Shown here: piece after piece, positions 1-10,562 of the stretch
Layout of the letters: each line of letters begins with the position of its first letter
How positions within the stretch are numbered: the stretch's first letter is position 1
Origin: Sphingomonas sp. 32-62-10
GTDB taxonomy: Bacteria; Pseudomonadota; Alphaproteobacteria; Sphingomonadales; Sphingomonadaceae
Length of the DNA: 23,397 bases
Direction of reading: 5' to 3'
Assembly (NCBI GenBank): GCA_002280555.1
Contig: NCEE01000033.1
Coordinates: 1-23,397, forward strand
Program-made: the position numbers and the translations under genes
Notes under the pieces: generated by a model
What the model was told of the DNA's origin: nothing
Seen by the model: the letters and a program-made list of their open reading frames with translations, nothing else
The model's database searches: none

Positions 1-663
1 GACCAGCGGGCGCAGTTCGGGCGGAATGACCGGAACGACGTCGAGGATCATCCACTCGGGACGGTTGCCCGATTCCAGGAAGCTCTCGACGACCTTCAGC
101 CGCTTGATGATCTTCTTGGGCTTCAGCTCGGACTTGGTGACCGCCAGCTCTTCGAGCAGCGTGCGCTTCTCGCCCTCGAGGTCGAGGTCCATGAGCATGA
201 TCTTGACCGCTTCCGCGCCGATCCCGGCGGAGAAGGCGTCCTCGCCATATTCGTCCTGCGCATCGAGCAGCTCGTCCTCGGTCAGCAGCTGGAACTTCTC
301 CAGCGGCGTCAAGCCGGGCTCGGTGACGATGTAGGATTCGAAATACAGCACGCGCTCAAGCTGCTTGAGCTGCATGTCGAGCAGCAGGCCGATACGGCTC
401 GGCAACGACTTGAGGAACCAGATGTGCGCGACCGGCGCGGCCAGCTCGATATGGCCCATGCGCTCACGGCGGACCTTCGAGACGGTAACCTCGACGCCGC
501 ACTTTTCGCAGACAATGCCCTTGTACTTCATGCGCTTGTACTTGCCGCACAGGCACTCGTAATCCTTGATCGGACCGAAGATGCGCGCGCAGAACAGGCC
601 GTCACGCTCGGGCTTGAACGTGCGATAGTTGATCGTCTCGGGCTTCTTGATCTCGCCGAACAT
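1..663 (-). CDS. rpoC: RNA polymerase subunit beta' (N-terminal part; 3' end outside window)
   Basis: This is the largest subunit of RNA polymerase. From the ATG at 663 the frame gives 221 codons to the window edge. The protein begins MFGEIKKPETINYRTFKPER, the start of the conserved beta' N-terminal block. The zinc-binding domain follows with all four cysteines (C37, C39, C52 and C55 from this ATG). After it come the conserved helices up to the PEWMILDVVPVIPPELRPLV segment. The odd point is the start. From memory of the family, beta' normally has about 35 more residues (MNEL... to ...ASPERIRSWS) before FGEIKKPE, and they are not encoded here. Only 49 nt separate the rpoB stop from this ATG, and there is no well-spaced Shine-Dalgarno. 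The gene identity is certain. The 5' end is either truncated by a real deletion or damaged in the assembly. Confidence 0.93.
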   Translation of the reverse strand, partial: MFGEIKKPETINYRTFKPERDGLFCARIFGPIKDYECLCGKYKRMKYKGIVCEKCGVEVTVSKVRRERMGHIELAAPVAHIWFLKSLPSRIGLLLDMQLKQLERVLYFESYIVTEPGLTPLEKFQLLTEDELLDAQDEYGEDAFSAGIGAEAVKIMLMDLDLEGEKRTLLEELAVTKSELKPKKIIKRLKVVESFLESGNRPEWMILDVVPVIPPELRPLV

Positions 664-681
664 CTCTGGGCTGGCCGGGAA

Positions 682-705
682 GGGCGCTGCACGACGGCAG
701 CGCCC
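682..705 (-). other. Hairpin in the rpoB-rpoC spacer
   Basis: A perfect 9-bp inverted repeat (GGGCGCTGC / GCAGCGCCC) with a 6-nt loop lies 7 nt after the rpoB stop codon. It has no following T-run, so it does not look like a full intrinsic terminator. In the rpoBC transcript it could be a pause, processing or stability element. Confidence 0.6.
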
Positions 706-712
706 GATCCCC

Positions 713-4897
<4,185 letters not shown>

Positions 4898-5079
4898 GTG
4901 CAGTTTTCGCCTTCTCAGCCTGAATTTCGCCCCGGTATCCGCCGGGACAGGCACGCAGACAGACGCCAAAAGGGCCGAGCGATTCCCATCGTCGAAACGG
5001 GGAAAAACTCAGCCTCTCAAGCGTCTATGATACCCGTCCGGTCCATTCGTACGGCCCGCTGCGCGACGGCGTGCCATGT

Positions 5080-5093
5080 CCCGACCGGTCGGG
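5080..5093. promoter_or_regulatory. 14-bp perfect palindrome at the rpoB transcript start
   Basis: CCCGACCGGTCGGG is a perfect inverted repeat with no spacer. It sits about 10 nt downstream of the rpoB -10 box, so it covers the likely first transcribed bases. It could be a protein-binding site or an RNA hairpin at the 5' end. No regulator is identified. Confidence 0.4.
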
Positions 5094-5103
5094 GCAGAGG
5101 CGC

Positions 5104-5132
5104 GATATAGGCAGGGGAGGGGGCAGTGTCAA
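5104..5132 (-). promoter_or_regulatory. Sigma-70 type promoter of rpoBC
   Basis: On the minus strand there is a consensus -35 TTGACA (5132-5127), a 17-nt spacer and a -10 TATATC (5109-5104). The spacing is ideal. Transcription would start near 5097, giving a leader of about 200 nt before the rpoB ATG at 4897. Confidence 0.75.
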
Positions 5133-5190
5133 ACGCGCGCCGGTTAAGGCTTGCCCAAGCCATGCCCATCGTCTAGCCAGCCCGCTCGCT

Positions 5191-5274
5191 GCCCCTGTGG
5201 CGAAATGGTAGACGCAGTCGACTCAAAATCGACCGCCGCAAGGCATGCTGGTTCGAGTCCGGCCAGGGGCACCA
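5191..5274 (+). tRNA. tRNA-Leu (anticodon CAA)
   Basis: A class II tRNA with encoded CCA. The acceptor arms GCCCCTG (5191-5197) and CAGGGGC (5264-5270) pair fully, followed by discriminator A and CCA. The anticodon stem GTCGA/TCGAC encloses the loop CTCAAAA, giving anticodon CAA, which reads the Leu codon TTG. The variable arm GCC-GCAA-GGC is the extra stem typical of Leu and Ser tRNAs. The T arm has GCTGG-TTCGAGT-CCGGC. It is transcribed divergently from rpoB. Confidence 0.96.
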
Positions 5275-5295
5275 CAATTTCCGGGTCAGCGCATT

Positions 5296-6150
5296 CTAGG
5301 TCCGAAACACGACCGTGCGCGCGCCGTTGAGCAGCACGCGATCGTCGAGGTGATAATGCACCGCCGTGGCCAACACGCGGCGCTCGATGTCGCGCCCCTT
5401 GCGCACCAGATCCTCGGGCGTATCGGCGTGCGAGATCGCCTCGACATCCTGATGGATGATCGGGCCTTCATCCAGGTCTTCGGTGACGTAGTGCGCGGTC
5501 GCGCCGATCATCTTCACGCCGCGCTGATACGCCTGGTGATAGGGCTTGGCCCCCTTGAACCCGGGCAGGAAGCTGTGGTGGATGTTGATGCAGCGGCCCG
5601 ACAGGAACGCAGCGAGATCGTCGGACAGGATCTGCATGTAACGCGCCAGCACGACGAGTTCCGCGCCGGTTTCATTGACGATCCGCTTTATCGCCGCCTC
5701 CTGCTCGGGCTTCGTCTCCGGCGTGATCGGAAGATGGTGATAGGGGATGTCGCCGATCATCGAGGTGGCGAGCGCGGCGCGGGGATGGTTTGAAACGATC
5801 CCGACCACATCCATCTGCAGCTCGCCGATGCGGCGACGGTAGAGCAGATCGCCGAGGCAATGGTCGAATTTGGAGACCAGCATCAGCACGCGGGTCGGGC
5901 GGGAGTTGATCCGGAACTTCCACTCCATGCCCCAGCTCGCGGCAAGGGCGGCAAAGCGCCCCTCGATCGCGGCAACCTCGCCCGCGGGTGCGTCGAATAC
6001 GGTCCGCATGAAGAAGCCGCCGGTGATCGCGTCATTATATTGCTGCGATTCGACGATGTTGCAGCCTGCGGCGGTCAGGAACCCTGCAACCGCGGCAACG
6101 ATGCCCTGTCGGTCGGTGCAGTGGAGCGTGATGGTGCAGGTCTCGGTCAT
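5296..6150 (-). CDS. purU: Formyltetrahydrofolate deformylase
   Basis: Hydrolyses 10-formyl-THF to formate and free THF in the cytoplasm. The protein is 284 aa, normal for PurU. Residues 1-80 form an ACT domain (CTITLHCTDRQGIVAAVAGFL). The rest is a formyltransferase-fold domain with the catalytic triad of the family: N189 and H191 in INIHHSFLPGFKG, and D227 in YVTEDLDEGPII. The ATG at 6150 overlaps the metF stop by 4 nt (ATGA), indicating translational coupling; the longer open frame upstream lies inside metF and is not coding. Together with MetF it would oxidise methyl groups taken up on THF to formate, which fits the neighbouring ligM-like gene. A purely housekeeping role in balancing the folate pool is possible, but this gene order favours a link to demethylation. 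Confidence 0.93.
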   Translation of the reverse strand: MTETCTITLHCTDRQGIVAAVAGFLTAAGCNIVESQQYNDAITGGFFMRTVFDAPAGEVAAIEGRFAALAASWGMEWKFRINSRPTRVLMLVSKFDHCLGDLLYRRRIGELQMDVVGIVSNHPRAALATSMIGDIPYHHLPITPETKPEQEAAIKRIVNETGAELVVLARYMQILSDDLAAFLSGRCINIHHSFLPGFKGAKPYHQAYQRGVKMIGATAHYVTEDLDEGPIIHQDVEAISHADTPEDLVRKGRDIERRVLATAVHYHLDDRVLLNGARTVVFRT

Positions 6151-7034
6151 GCGCTCGGGTCCAGTCCTGTCGCTCGCGCATAGCCGTCGATCCAGTCGAG
6201 CGTGCGCGCGAGCCCGCCAAAGGGGTAGAAATGCAGTCGCACCGGACCATGCCCGGGCGTCAACGCGGTTTCCAATATTGCGACGAAGCGATCGGGGCCA
6301 GCGCTTCCGATCAGATTGCCGAGCGACAGGCCATATTTGCGCAGCACGGCGGTCGATGCCCCGACGCCGCACAGCGCGGCATAGCGCATCAGCGTCTTGA
6401 TGCCGGCCGGCCCGGGCACGCCCAGCCGCACCGGCGCGTCGATCCCGCGGCCGCGCAGCTCGCTGAGCCAGCGGACCACCGCATCGGCGTCAAAGCCGAA
6501 TTGCGTGACGATCAGCGGGGCCATGCCGCGTCGTTCGATCTCATGGCATTTGCCGTCGAGCACCGCGAAACATTCGGCCTCGGTCATGTTGGGATGGCCT
6601 TCCGGATGCCCGCCGACGCCGATCGCGCGGATGCCGCTGCGCTCGAATGCGCCCGTTGCGATCAGCGATGCGCTGTCGGCAAACGGCCCGGCGGGCGTGG
6701 ACGGATCGCCCGCGACGACGAAGCAGCGTTGCACGCCAGCCTGTTCGACCACGGCGGCCAGATAATCCTCGAACTCTGCGCGCGACCCGATCCGTCGCGC
6801 CGAAAAATGCGGCATCGGCTCAAACCCCAGCGCGCGGATCGTCTGTGCGGCGCGGACCCGGGCGTCGAGGGTCTCGCCGGGCAGGAAAGCGATGGCGACC
6901 GGTGTTGCTTGCGGAATGCGCGGGGCGACCGCGCGGAGGGCTTCGGCATCCTTGGCGGTGATCTCGATCGAATAGCCGTCGATCGCCGATGTGGCGGGGC
7001 GCGACCAATTGGGATGGATGAGGGGAGGGGGCAC
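6147..7034 (-). CDS. metF: Methylenetetrahydrofolate reductase, divergent MetF type
   Basis: A MetF-family TIM-barrel flavoprotein, 295 aa, that interconverts 5-methyl-THF and 5,10-methylene-THF. Family landmarks are recognisable but altered: IEIT where the classical enzyme has FEFFPP, then PHFSARRI, VVAGDPS, GVGGHPEGHPN and VTQFGFD. I choose the GTG at 7034 because GAGG sits 6 nt upstream and the protein then has normal MetF length. An ATG at 7091 would add 19 weak residues and would place the start inside the operator candidate. It is co-transcribed with purU and divergent from the hydrolase-ligM pair. In Sphingobium sp. SYK-6 a metF sits with ligM and serves to reoxidise methyl-THF made by O-demethylation; I infer the same role. 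The housekeeping metF for methionine synthesis is probably elsewhere. Confidence 0.85.
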   Translation of the reverse strand: MPPPLIHPNWSRPATSAIDGYSIEITAKDAEALRAVAPRIPQATPVAIAFLPGETLDARVRAAQTIRALGFEPMPHFSARRIGSRAEFEDYLAAVVEQAGVQRCFVVAGDPSTPAGPFADSASLIATGAFERSGIRAIGVGGHPEGHPNMTEAECFAVLDGKCHEIERRGMAPLIVTQFGFDADAVVRWLSELRGRGIDAPVRLGVPGPAGIKTLMRYAALCGVGASTAVLRKYGLSLGNLIGSAGPDRFVAILETALTPGHGPVRLHFYPFGGLARTLDWIDGYARATGLDPSA

Positions 7035-7039
7035 CGGGT

Positions 7040-7044
7040 TCCTC
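7040..7044 (-). promoter_or_regulatory. Shine-Dalgarno that decides the metF GTG start
   Basis: GAGGA on the minus strand, with GAGG ending 6 nt before the GTG at 7034. The alternative ATG at 7091 has no comparable site. Confidence 0.55.
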
Positions 7045-7083
7045 GTCCTGAGTGGAGATTTGTCGTCTAGCGCGCAATCAGAA

Positions 7084-7099
7084 ATTCGCATATACGAAT
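7084..7099. promoter_or_regulatory. Palindromic operator candidate between metF and the hydrolase-ligM unit
   Basis: ATTCG-CATATA-CGAAT is an inverted repeat with 5-bp arms and a near-symmetric centre. It lies in the 74-nt divergent gap (7035-7108) and would overlap the promoters of both directions. A related partial repeat, GCATATACG / CGTATGC, spans 7088-7112. Candidate binders encoded nearby are the IclR protein (9409-10158) and the LysR protein; the compact TTCG...CGAA form suits IclR better. This assignment is inference. Confidence 0.45.
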
Positions 7100-7108
7100 A
7101 ATTCACGT

Positions 7109-7840
7109 ATGCGGATTGAGACGGATTTGCGCGAAGACCTGCTGATCCTGCCGGGATTGATGTGCGACGCGGGCATGTTCGCGGCGACGCTGGCCGCGTT
7201 CCCGCAGGCGCGCGCGATCGACGACCACTATCGCGGTGCGGACACCATCGGGACGATGGCGGAGCATGTCCTTGCCTCCGCGCCAGCCAGCTTCGCGCTG
7301 ATCGGGCATTCAATGGGCGCGCGGGTCGCGCTGGAGATTGTCGCCCGCGCGCCCGATCGCGTCACCCGGCTGATGATCGCCGATACCGGCGTGCATGCGG
7401 TGCGTGGGGGCGAGGCAGACAGCCGCCATGCGCTGCGCGACTTGGGCCGCCGCGACGGGTTCGACCGACTGGTCGATGTGTGGCTCCCACCGATGGTCGG
7501 CGAAGCCGCGCGCGCCGATGCGGCGCTGATGGAATCGCTGCGGGCGATGTGCCTGCGCGCTGGGCAGACGGTGTTCGAAGCGCAGTCCGAAGCCTTGCTG
7601 AACCGCCCCGATACCGGCCCGGTGCTTGCCACGCTGGCCTGTCCCGTGGCCGTGCTCGTCGGTGCCGAAGACCAATGGTCCAGCGTCGCCCAGCACGAAG
7701 CAATCGCGGCGCGGATCGCCGGGGCGCGGCTGCGTGTCATCCCCGGTGCCGGCCATATGGCCCCCGCCGAGAAGCCCGAAGATTTCAACACCCTGATCCG
7801 GGAATGGCTGGACGTCCCGGCCACCCCCTTCACGACCTGA
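7109..7840 (+). CDS. Alpha/beta hydrolase (esterase-like)
   Basis: A small single-domain alpha/beta hydrolase of 243 aa with a complete triad: the nucleophile in GHSMGARVAL, Asp in VGAEDQWS and His in GAGHMAPAEKPEDF. It has an intact oxyanion region (LILPGLMCDAGMF), no signal peptide and no membrane segment, so it is cytoplasmic. The start at ATG 7109 (MRIETDLRED) gives the expected N-terminus, but no Shine-Dalgarno precedes it; the message may be leaderless or use a downstream TTG at 7124. It lies 20 nt before the ligM-like gene and is very probably co-transcribed with it. It may release a methoxylated acid from an ester before demethylation; the true substrate is unknown. Confidence 0.85.
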   Translation: MRIETDLREDLLILPGLMCDAGMFAATLAAFPQARAIDDHYRGADTIGTMAEHVLASAPASFALIGHSMGARVALEIVARAPDRVTRLMIADTGVHAVRGGEADSRHALRDLGRRDGFDRLVDVWLPPMVGEAARADAALMESLRAMCLRAGQTVFEAQSEALLNRPDTGPVLATLACPVAVLVGAEDQWSSVAQHEAIAARIAGARLRVIPGAGHMAPAEKPEDFNTLIREWLDVPATPFTT

Positions 7841-7860
7841 ACCTTAGGAGAGGCACGACC

Positions 7861-9252
7861 ATGACCGACAAGACGCTTCAGCAACTGCTCGACGAACAGG
7901 GCAATATCGTCGATTTCCTGCGCAACCAGCAGGTCGGCCCCAATGCCTATCCGGGCGTGCCGGCGGAATATTCCAACTGGCGCGACGAACAGCTGTCCTG
8001 GGCGAACACGGCGGTGCTGTTCAACCAGAGCTTCCACATGGTCGACCTGCTCGTCACCGGGCCGGACGCGTTCGAGATGCTGCACTATCTCGCGCCGAAC
8101 AGCTTCAAGGGTTTCGTGCCGAACCGCGCCAAGCAGTTCGCGCCGGTCACCCCCGATGGCTATGTCATCGGCGACGTGATCCTGTTCTATCTTGAAGAGA
8201 ACACGTTCGAGCTGGTCGGCCGCGCGCCGTCGATCGAGTGGGTCGAATTCCACGCCGCATCGGGCAAGTGGGACGTCAAGGTCGAGCGTGACGAGCGCAC
8301 CGCCGCGCGCGCCGACAAGGATAATCGCCGCAACTATCGCTTCCAGCTGCAGGGCCCGAACGCGATGAAGGTGCTGGAAAAGGCGATGGGGACGACCCCG
8401 CCCGAGCTCAAATTCTTCCACATGGCCCCGGTCGAGGTCGCTGGCGTCGAAGTGCGCGCGCTGCGCCACGGCATGGTCGGTCAGCCGGGCTATGAGCTGT
8501 TCGGGCCGTGGAAGGATTACGACACGGTCCGCAACGCGCTGATCGAAGCGGGCAAGGATTATGGCCTGACGCTGTGCGGCGGGCGGACCTATGCGTCGAA
8601 CACGCTGGAATCGGGCTGGATCCCCTCGCCGCTGCCGGCGATCTATACCGGAGACTCGCTCGCCGAGTACCGCGCCTGGCTGTCGGCCAAATCCTATGAG
8701 GCGGGCGCGTCCGTCGGCGGCAGCTTCGTGTCCGAGCGGATCGAGGATTATTACCTGACGCCGTGGGATCTCGGCTATGGTCACATGGTCAAGTTCGACC
8801 ATGATTTCATCGGCCGCGAGGCGCTGGAGCGGATGAAGGACCAGCCGCATCGCCGCAAGGTGACGCTGGCGCTCGATACGCAGGACATGCTCCGCGTGAT
8901 GAGCTCGATGCTGCAAAAGGGCGATCGCGCGAAGTTCCTCGACTTCCCCAGCGCGGTCTATGCGATGCACCCCTATGACGCGGTGCTCAAGGATGGCCGC
9001 CCGGTCGGCATCTCGACCTGGATCGGCTACACCGCCAATGAAGGCCGCTTCCTGACGCTGGCGATGGTCGACGCGGACGTTGCCGAACCCGGCACCGAAG
9101 TCACCTTCGTCTGGGGCGAGCCCGATGGCGGCACGCGCAAGCCGACGGTCGAACGCCACGTGCAGGTTGAGATCAAGGCGACCGTCGCCCCCGCGCCCTA
9201 TTCGGAAGTGGCGCGCGATTCCTATGCCGAGGGCTGGCGCACGCGCGGGTGA
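7861..9252 (+). CDS. ligM: THF-dependent aryl O-demethylase, LigM/DesA type
   Basis: A glycine-cleavage T-protein (GcvT) fold enzyme of 463 aa that transfers the methyl of an aryl methyl ether to tetrahydrofolate, leaving a phenol and 5-methyl-THF. It matches my memory of SYK-6 LigM (vanillate and 3-O-methylgallate demethylase) through much of its length, including GNIVDFLRNQQ, YPGVPAEYSNWRDEQ, FQLQGPNAMK, RHGMVGQPGYELFGPW, NTLESGWIPSPLPAIYTG and EDYYLTPWDLGYG. Residues Y30, H59, R121 and Y244 correspond to the residues I recall as important in LigM (Y31, H60, R122, Y247). The ATG at 7861 is preceded by AGGAGAGG; the open frame upstream overlaps the hydrolase out of frame and is spurious. Metal cofactors are not expected. 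Vanillate, 3-O-methylgallate or syringate are plausible substrates, but a different methoxyarene is possible. Confidence 0.9.
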   Translation: MTDKTLQQLLDEQGNIVDFLRNQQVGPNAYPGVPAEYSNWRDEQLSWANTAVLFNQSFHMVDLLVTGPDAFEMLHYLAPNSFKGFVPNRAKQFAPVTPDGYVIGDVILFYLEENTFELVGRAPSIEWVEFHAASGKWDVKVERDERTAARADKDNRRNYRFQLQGPNAMKVLEKAMGTTPPELKFFHMAPVEVAGVEVRALRHGMVGQPGYELFGPWKDYDTVRNALIEAGKDYGLTLCGGRTYASNTLESGWIPSPLPAIYTGDSLAEYRAWLSAKSYEAGASVGGSFVSERIEDYYLTPWDLGYGHMVKFDHDFIGREALERMKDQPHRRKVTLALDTQDMLRVMSSMLQKGDRAKFLDFPSAVYAMHPYDAVLKDGRPVGISTWIGYTANEGRFLTLAMVDADVAEPGTEVTFVWGEPDGGTRKPTVERHVQVEIKATVAPAPYSEVARDSYAEGWRTRG

Positions 9253-9260
9253 TCGACTCA

Positions 9261-9393
9261 ATCCTCCCCCGCAAGGGGGAGGTGGCAGCGCAGCTGACGG
9301 AGGGGGATGAAGGGAATCAGCAATAGGCTGAAGGACATCGCCGTCCTCCCCCTCCGTCGCCTTCGGCGCCACTTCCCCCTGGCGGGGGAGGAT
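9261..9393. repeat. Long inverted repeat of two REP-like GC-rich units
   Basis: Left arm 9261-9308 and right arm 9344-9393 are reverse complements with a few differences; both read ATCCTCCCCCGC..., then GGGGGA(G/A)GTGGC, then GACGGAGGGGGA outward to inward. Each arm also contains its own hairpin (9263-9282 with loop GCAA; 9372-9391 with loop TGGC). The element fills the gap between the convergent ligM and iclR genes. It resembles dispersed intergenic repeats I recall from sphingomonad and Caulobacter genomes. It may act as a two-way terminator. Confidence 0.8.
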
Positions 9394-9408
9394 AGTTCGT
9401 TCTTCCCG

Positions 9409-10158
9409 CTACGCCCCGGTGTCGATTGCGGCGCAGGCGGCGGTCAGGCGCTCCATGATCTGCGCGCGCGCCTCCGCCGTGTGGCGCAGCTTGGGCAGCG
9501 CCACGGCGAGCGCCCCCACCGCGACGCCATCGATGCGCACCACGCGCGCGATACCGCACACGCCCAGCGTATATTCCTCGTCGGTCAGCGCAAAGCCGGT
9601 GTCGCGCACCGCCGCGATCTGATCGCGCAACGTTGCCTCATCGGCAATCGTGCGCGGCGTGAACAGGGGGCGGGGGGCCTCGGCAAAATAGCGCGCCAGC
9701 GTCGCTTCGTCGAAGCTCGACAGGATCGCCTTGCCCGCAGCCATGCAGTGCATCGGCGTGCGCGCGCCGACGCTGACGGCATAGCGCAGCGCCTGTTCCG
9801 CAGTCTCGGTCACGCGCGCTTCGATCTCCCAATCGGTCGCGGTGAAGAAGGACGTGGTTTCGTTGAGCGACCGACGCAGCGCGCGCACCTGCGGTGCCAC
9901 GCGATCCTCGATCGACATTGCGCTGGCAGGCATGCGCAGCCGGTCCAGCCCCGCCCCGGCCAAGTAGCGGCGACCCTCGCGGCGCAGATAGGTCCGCTCG
10001 CACAGCGTCGCGAGCAGATAGGACAGGCTGCTGACCGGGATCTGCAGTGCGGCGGCAATGTCCTGCGCCGCGACGCCTGAAGGATTGCCGACGACATATT
10101 CGATGATGTCGAGCGTCCGCATCGCGGACTTGACCGTCGGCTGGGTGGGTTTGGTCAT
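9409..10158 (-). CDS. IclR-family transcriptional regulator
   Basis: 249 aa with the two-domain IclR layout. A winged helix-turn-helix covers residues about 8-65 (TLDIIEYVVGNPSGVAAQDIA and PVSSLSYLLATLCERTYLRRE). An effector-binding domain follows, with the family signatures HCMAAGKAILSSF and DTGFALTDEEYTLGVCGIARVV. The ATG at 10158 has GGAAG just upstream. It lies 14 nt after the SnoaL-like gene and is probably the last gene of the metE-like operon. IclR proteins in this setting usually sense an aromatic acid. The palindrome at 7084-7099 is a candidate target. Whether it activates or represses cannot be told. Confidence 0.92.
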   Translation of the reverse strand: MTKPTQPTVKSAMRTLDIIEYVVGNPSGVAAQDIAAALQIPVSSLSYLLATLCERTYLRREGRRYLAGAGLDRLRMPASAMSIEDRVAPQVRALRRSLNETTSFFTATDWEIEARVTETAEQALRYAVSVGARTPMHCMAAGKAILSSFDEATLARYFAEAPRPLFTPRTIADEATLRDQIAAVRDTGFALTDEEYTLGVCGIARVVRIDGVAVGALAVALPKLRHTAEARAQIMERLTAACAAIDTGA

Positions 10159-10172
10159 TCGGCTTCCGTTGT

Positions 10173-10562
10173 TCAGAAGGTCAGACTACCCCGGCGCTCG
10201 GCAAATCGCCATCCGGCATCGGTGCGGATGAAGCGGTCGTGGAAGCTGCCGACCTTGGGCGGGCCGTCGCCGGTGAACAGCAGCATCGCGGATTCGCCGA
10301 TCGCGTGATCCGCATCGATCACGTCGATCACGACATTGGAACAGATGTGCCGCGTCGTGCGCGCGGGGCGGGCGAGGAACGCCGCGAGGATCGTCGCGCG
10401 CCCCGCGATCCAGTCATCGGGCGCGGTCGGGCGGCTCATCCGGCTATCCTCGGCATAGAGCTCGGCGACCTCGGCCCAACGCCCGGCATCGTTGAGATTG
10501 GCGTAGCGCGCGACCAGCTTGGCGCAGTCTGCCTCGATCGCGCGGACGGCCTCCGGGCTCAC
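10173..10562 (-). CDS. SnoaL-like / NTF2-fold protein
   Basis: A small cytoplasmic protein of 129 aa with the NTF2-like pattern: an N-terminal helix (EAVRAIEADCAKLVARYANLNDAGRW), the VAELYAEDSRMSRP segment, IAGRATILAAF, and C-terminal strands ending VGSFHDRFIRTDAGWRFAERRG. Members include ketosteroid-isomerase-like enzymes, ring-hydroxylase small subunits and non-catalytic binding proteins. The start is the GTG at 10562, which overlaps the upstream metE-like stop (GTGA, 4 nt), so the two are translationally coupled. The coupling suggests it works with the metE-like protein. The reaction is unknown. Confidence 0.82.
   Translation of the reverse strand: MSPEAVRAIEADCAKLVARYANLNDAGRWAEVAELYAEDSRMSRPTAPDDWIAGRATILAAFLARPARTTRHICSNVVIDVIDADHAIGESAMLLFTGDGPPKVGSFHDRFIRTDAGWRFAERRGSLTF

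Larger units (their letters stand above)
4898..5190. other. Non-coding region between rpoB and tRNA-Leu
   Basis: These 293 nt contain no convincing gene. The region holds the rpoB promoter (5104-5132), a 14-bp palindrome at the expected transcript start (5080-5093) and a leader of about 200 nt before rpoB. A small inverted repeat, GGCTT-GCCC-AAGCC, lies at 5148-5161 upstream of the tRNA. I see no strong attenuator or riboswitch in the leader. Confidence 0.6.

Noticed and set aside
5151..5179. Promoter for tRNA-Leu (TTGCCC, 17 nt, TAGCCA)
   Set aside because: The spacing fits but the -10 is too far from consensus to call.
7162..7860. A 233-codon N-terminal extension of the ligM frame
   Set aside because: It overlaps the alpha/beta hydrolase out of frame, is Arg-rich and lacks any domain; the ATG at 7861 has a Shine-Dalgarno and matches the LigM start.
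7228..9372. A 714-codon minus-strand open frame opposite the hydrolase and ligM
   Set aside because: Antisense shadow of two well-supported genes; no recognisable domain or ribosome site.
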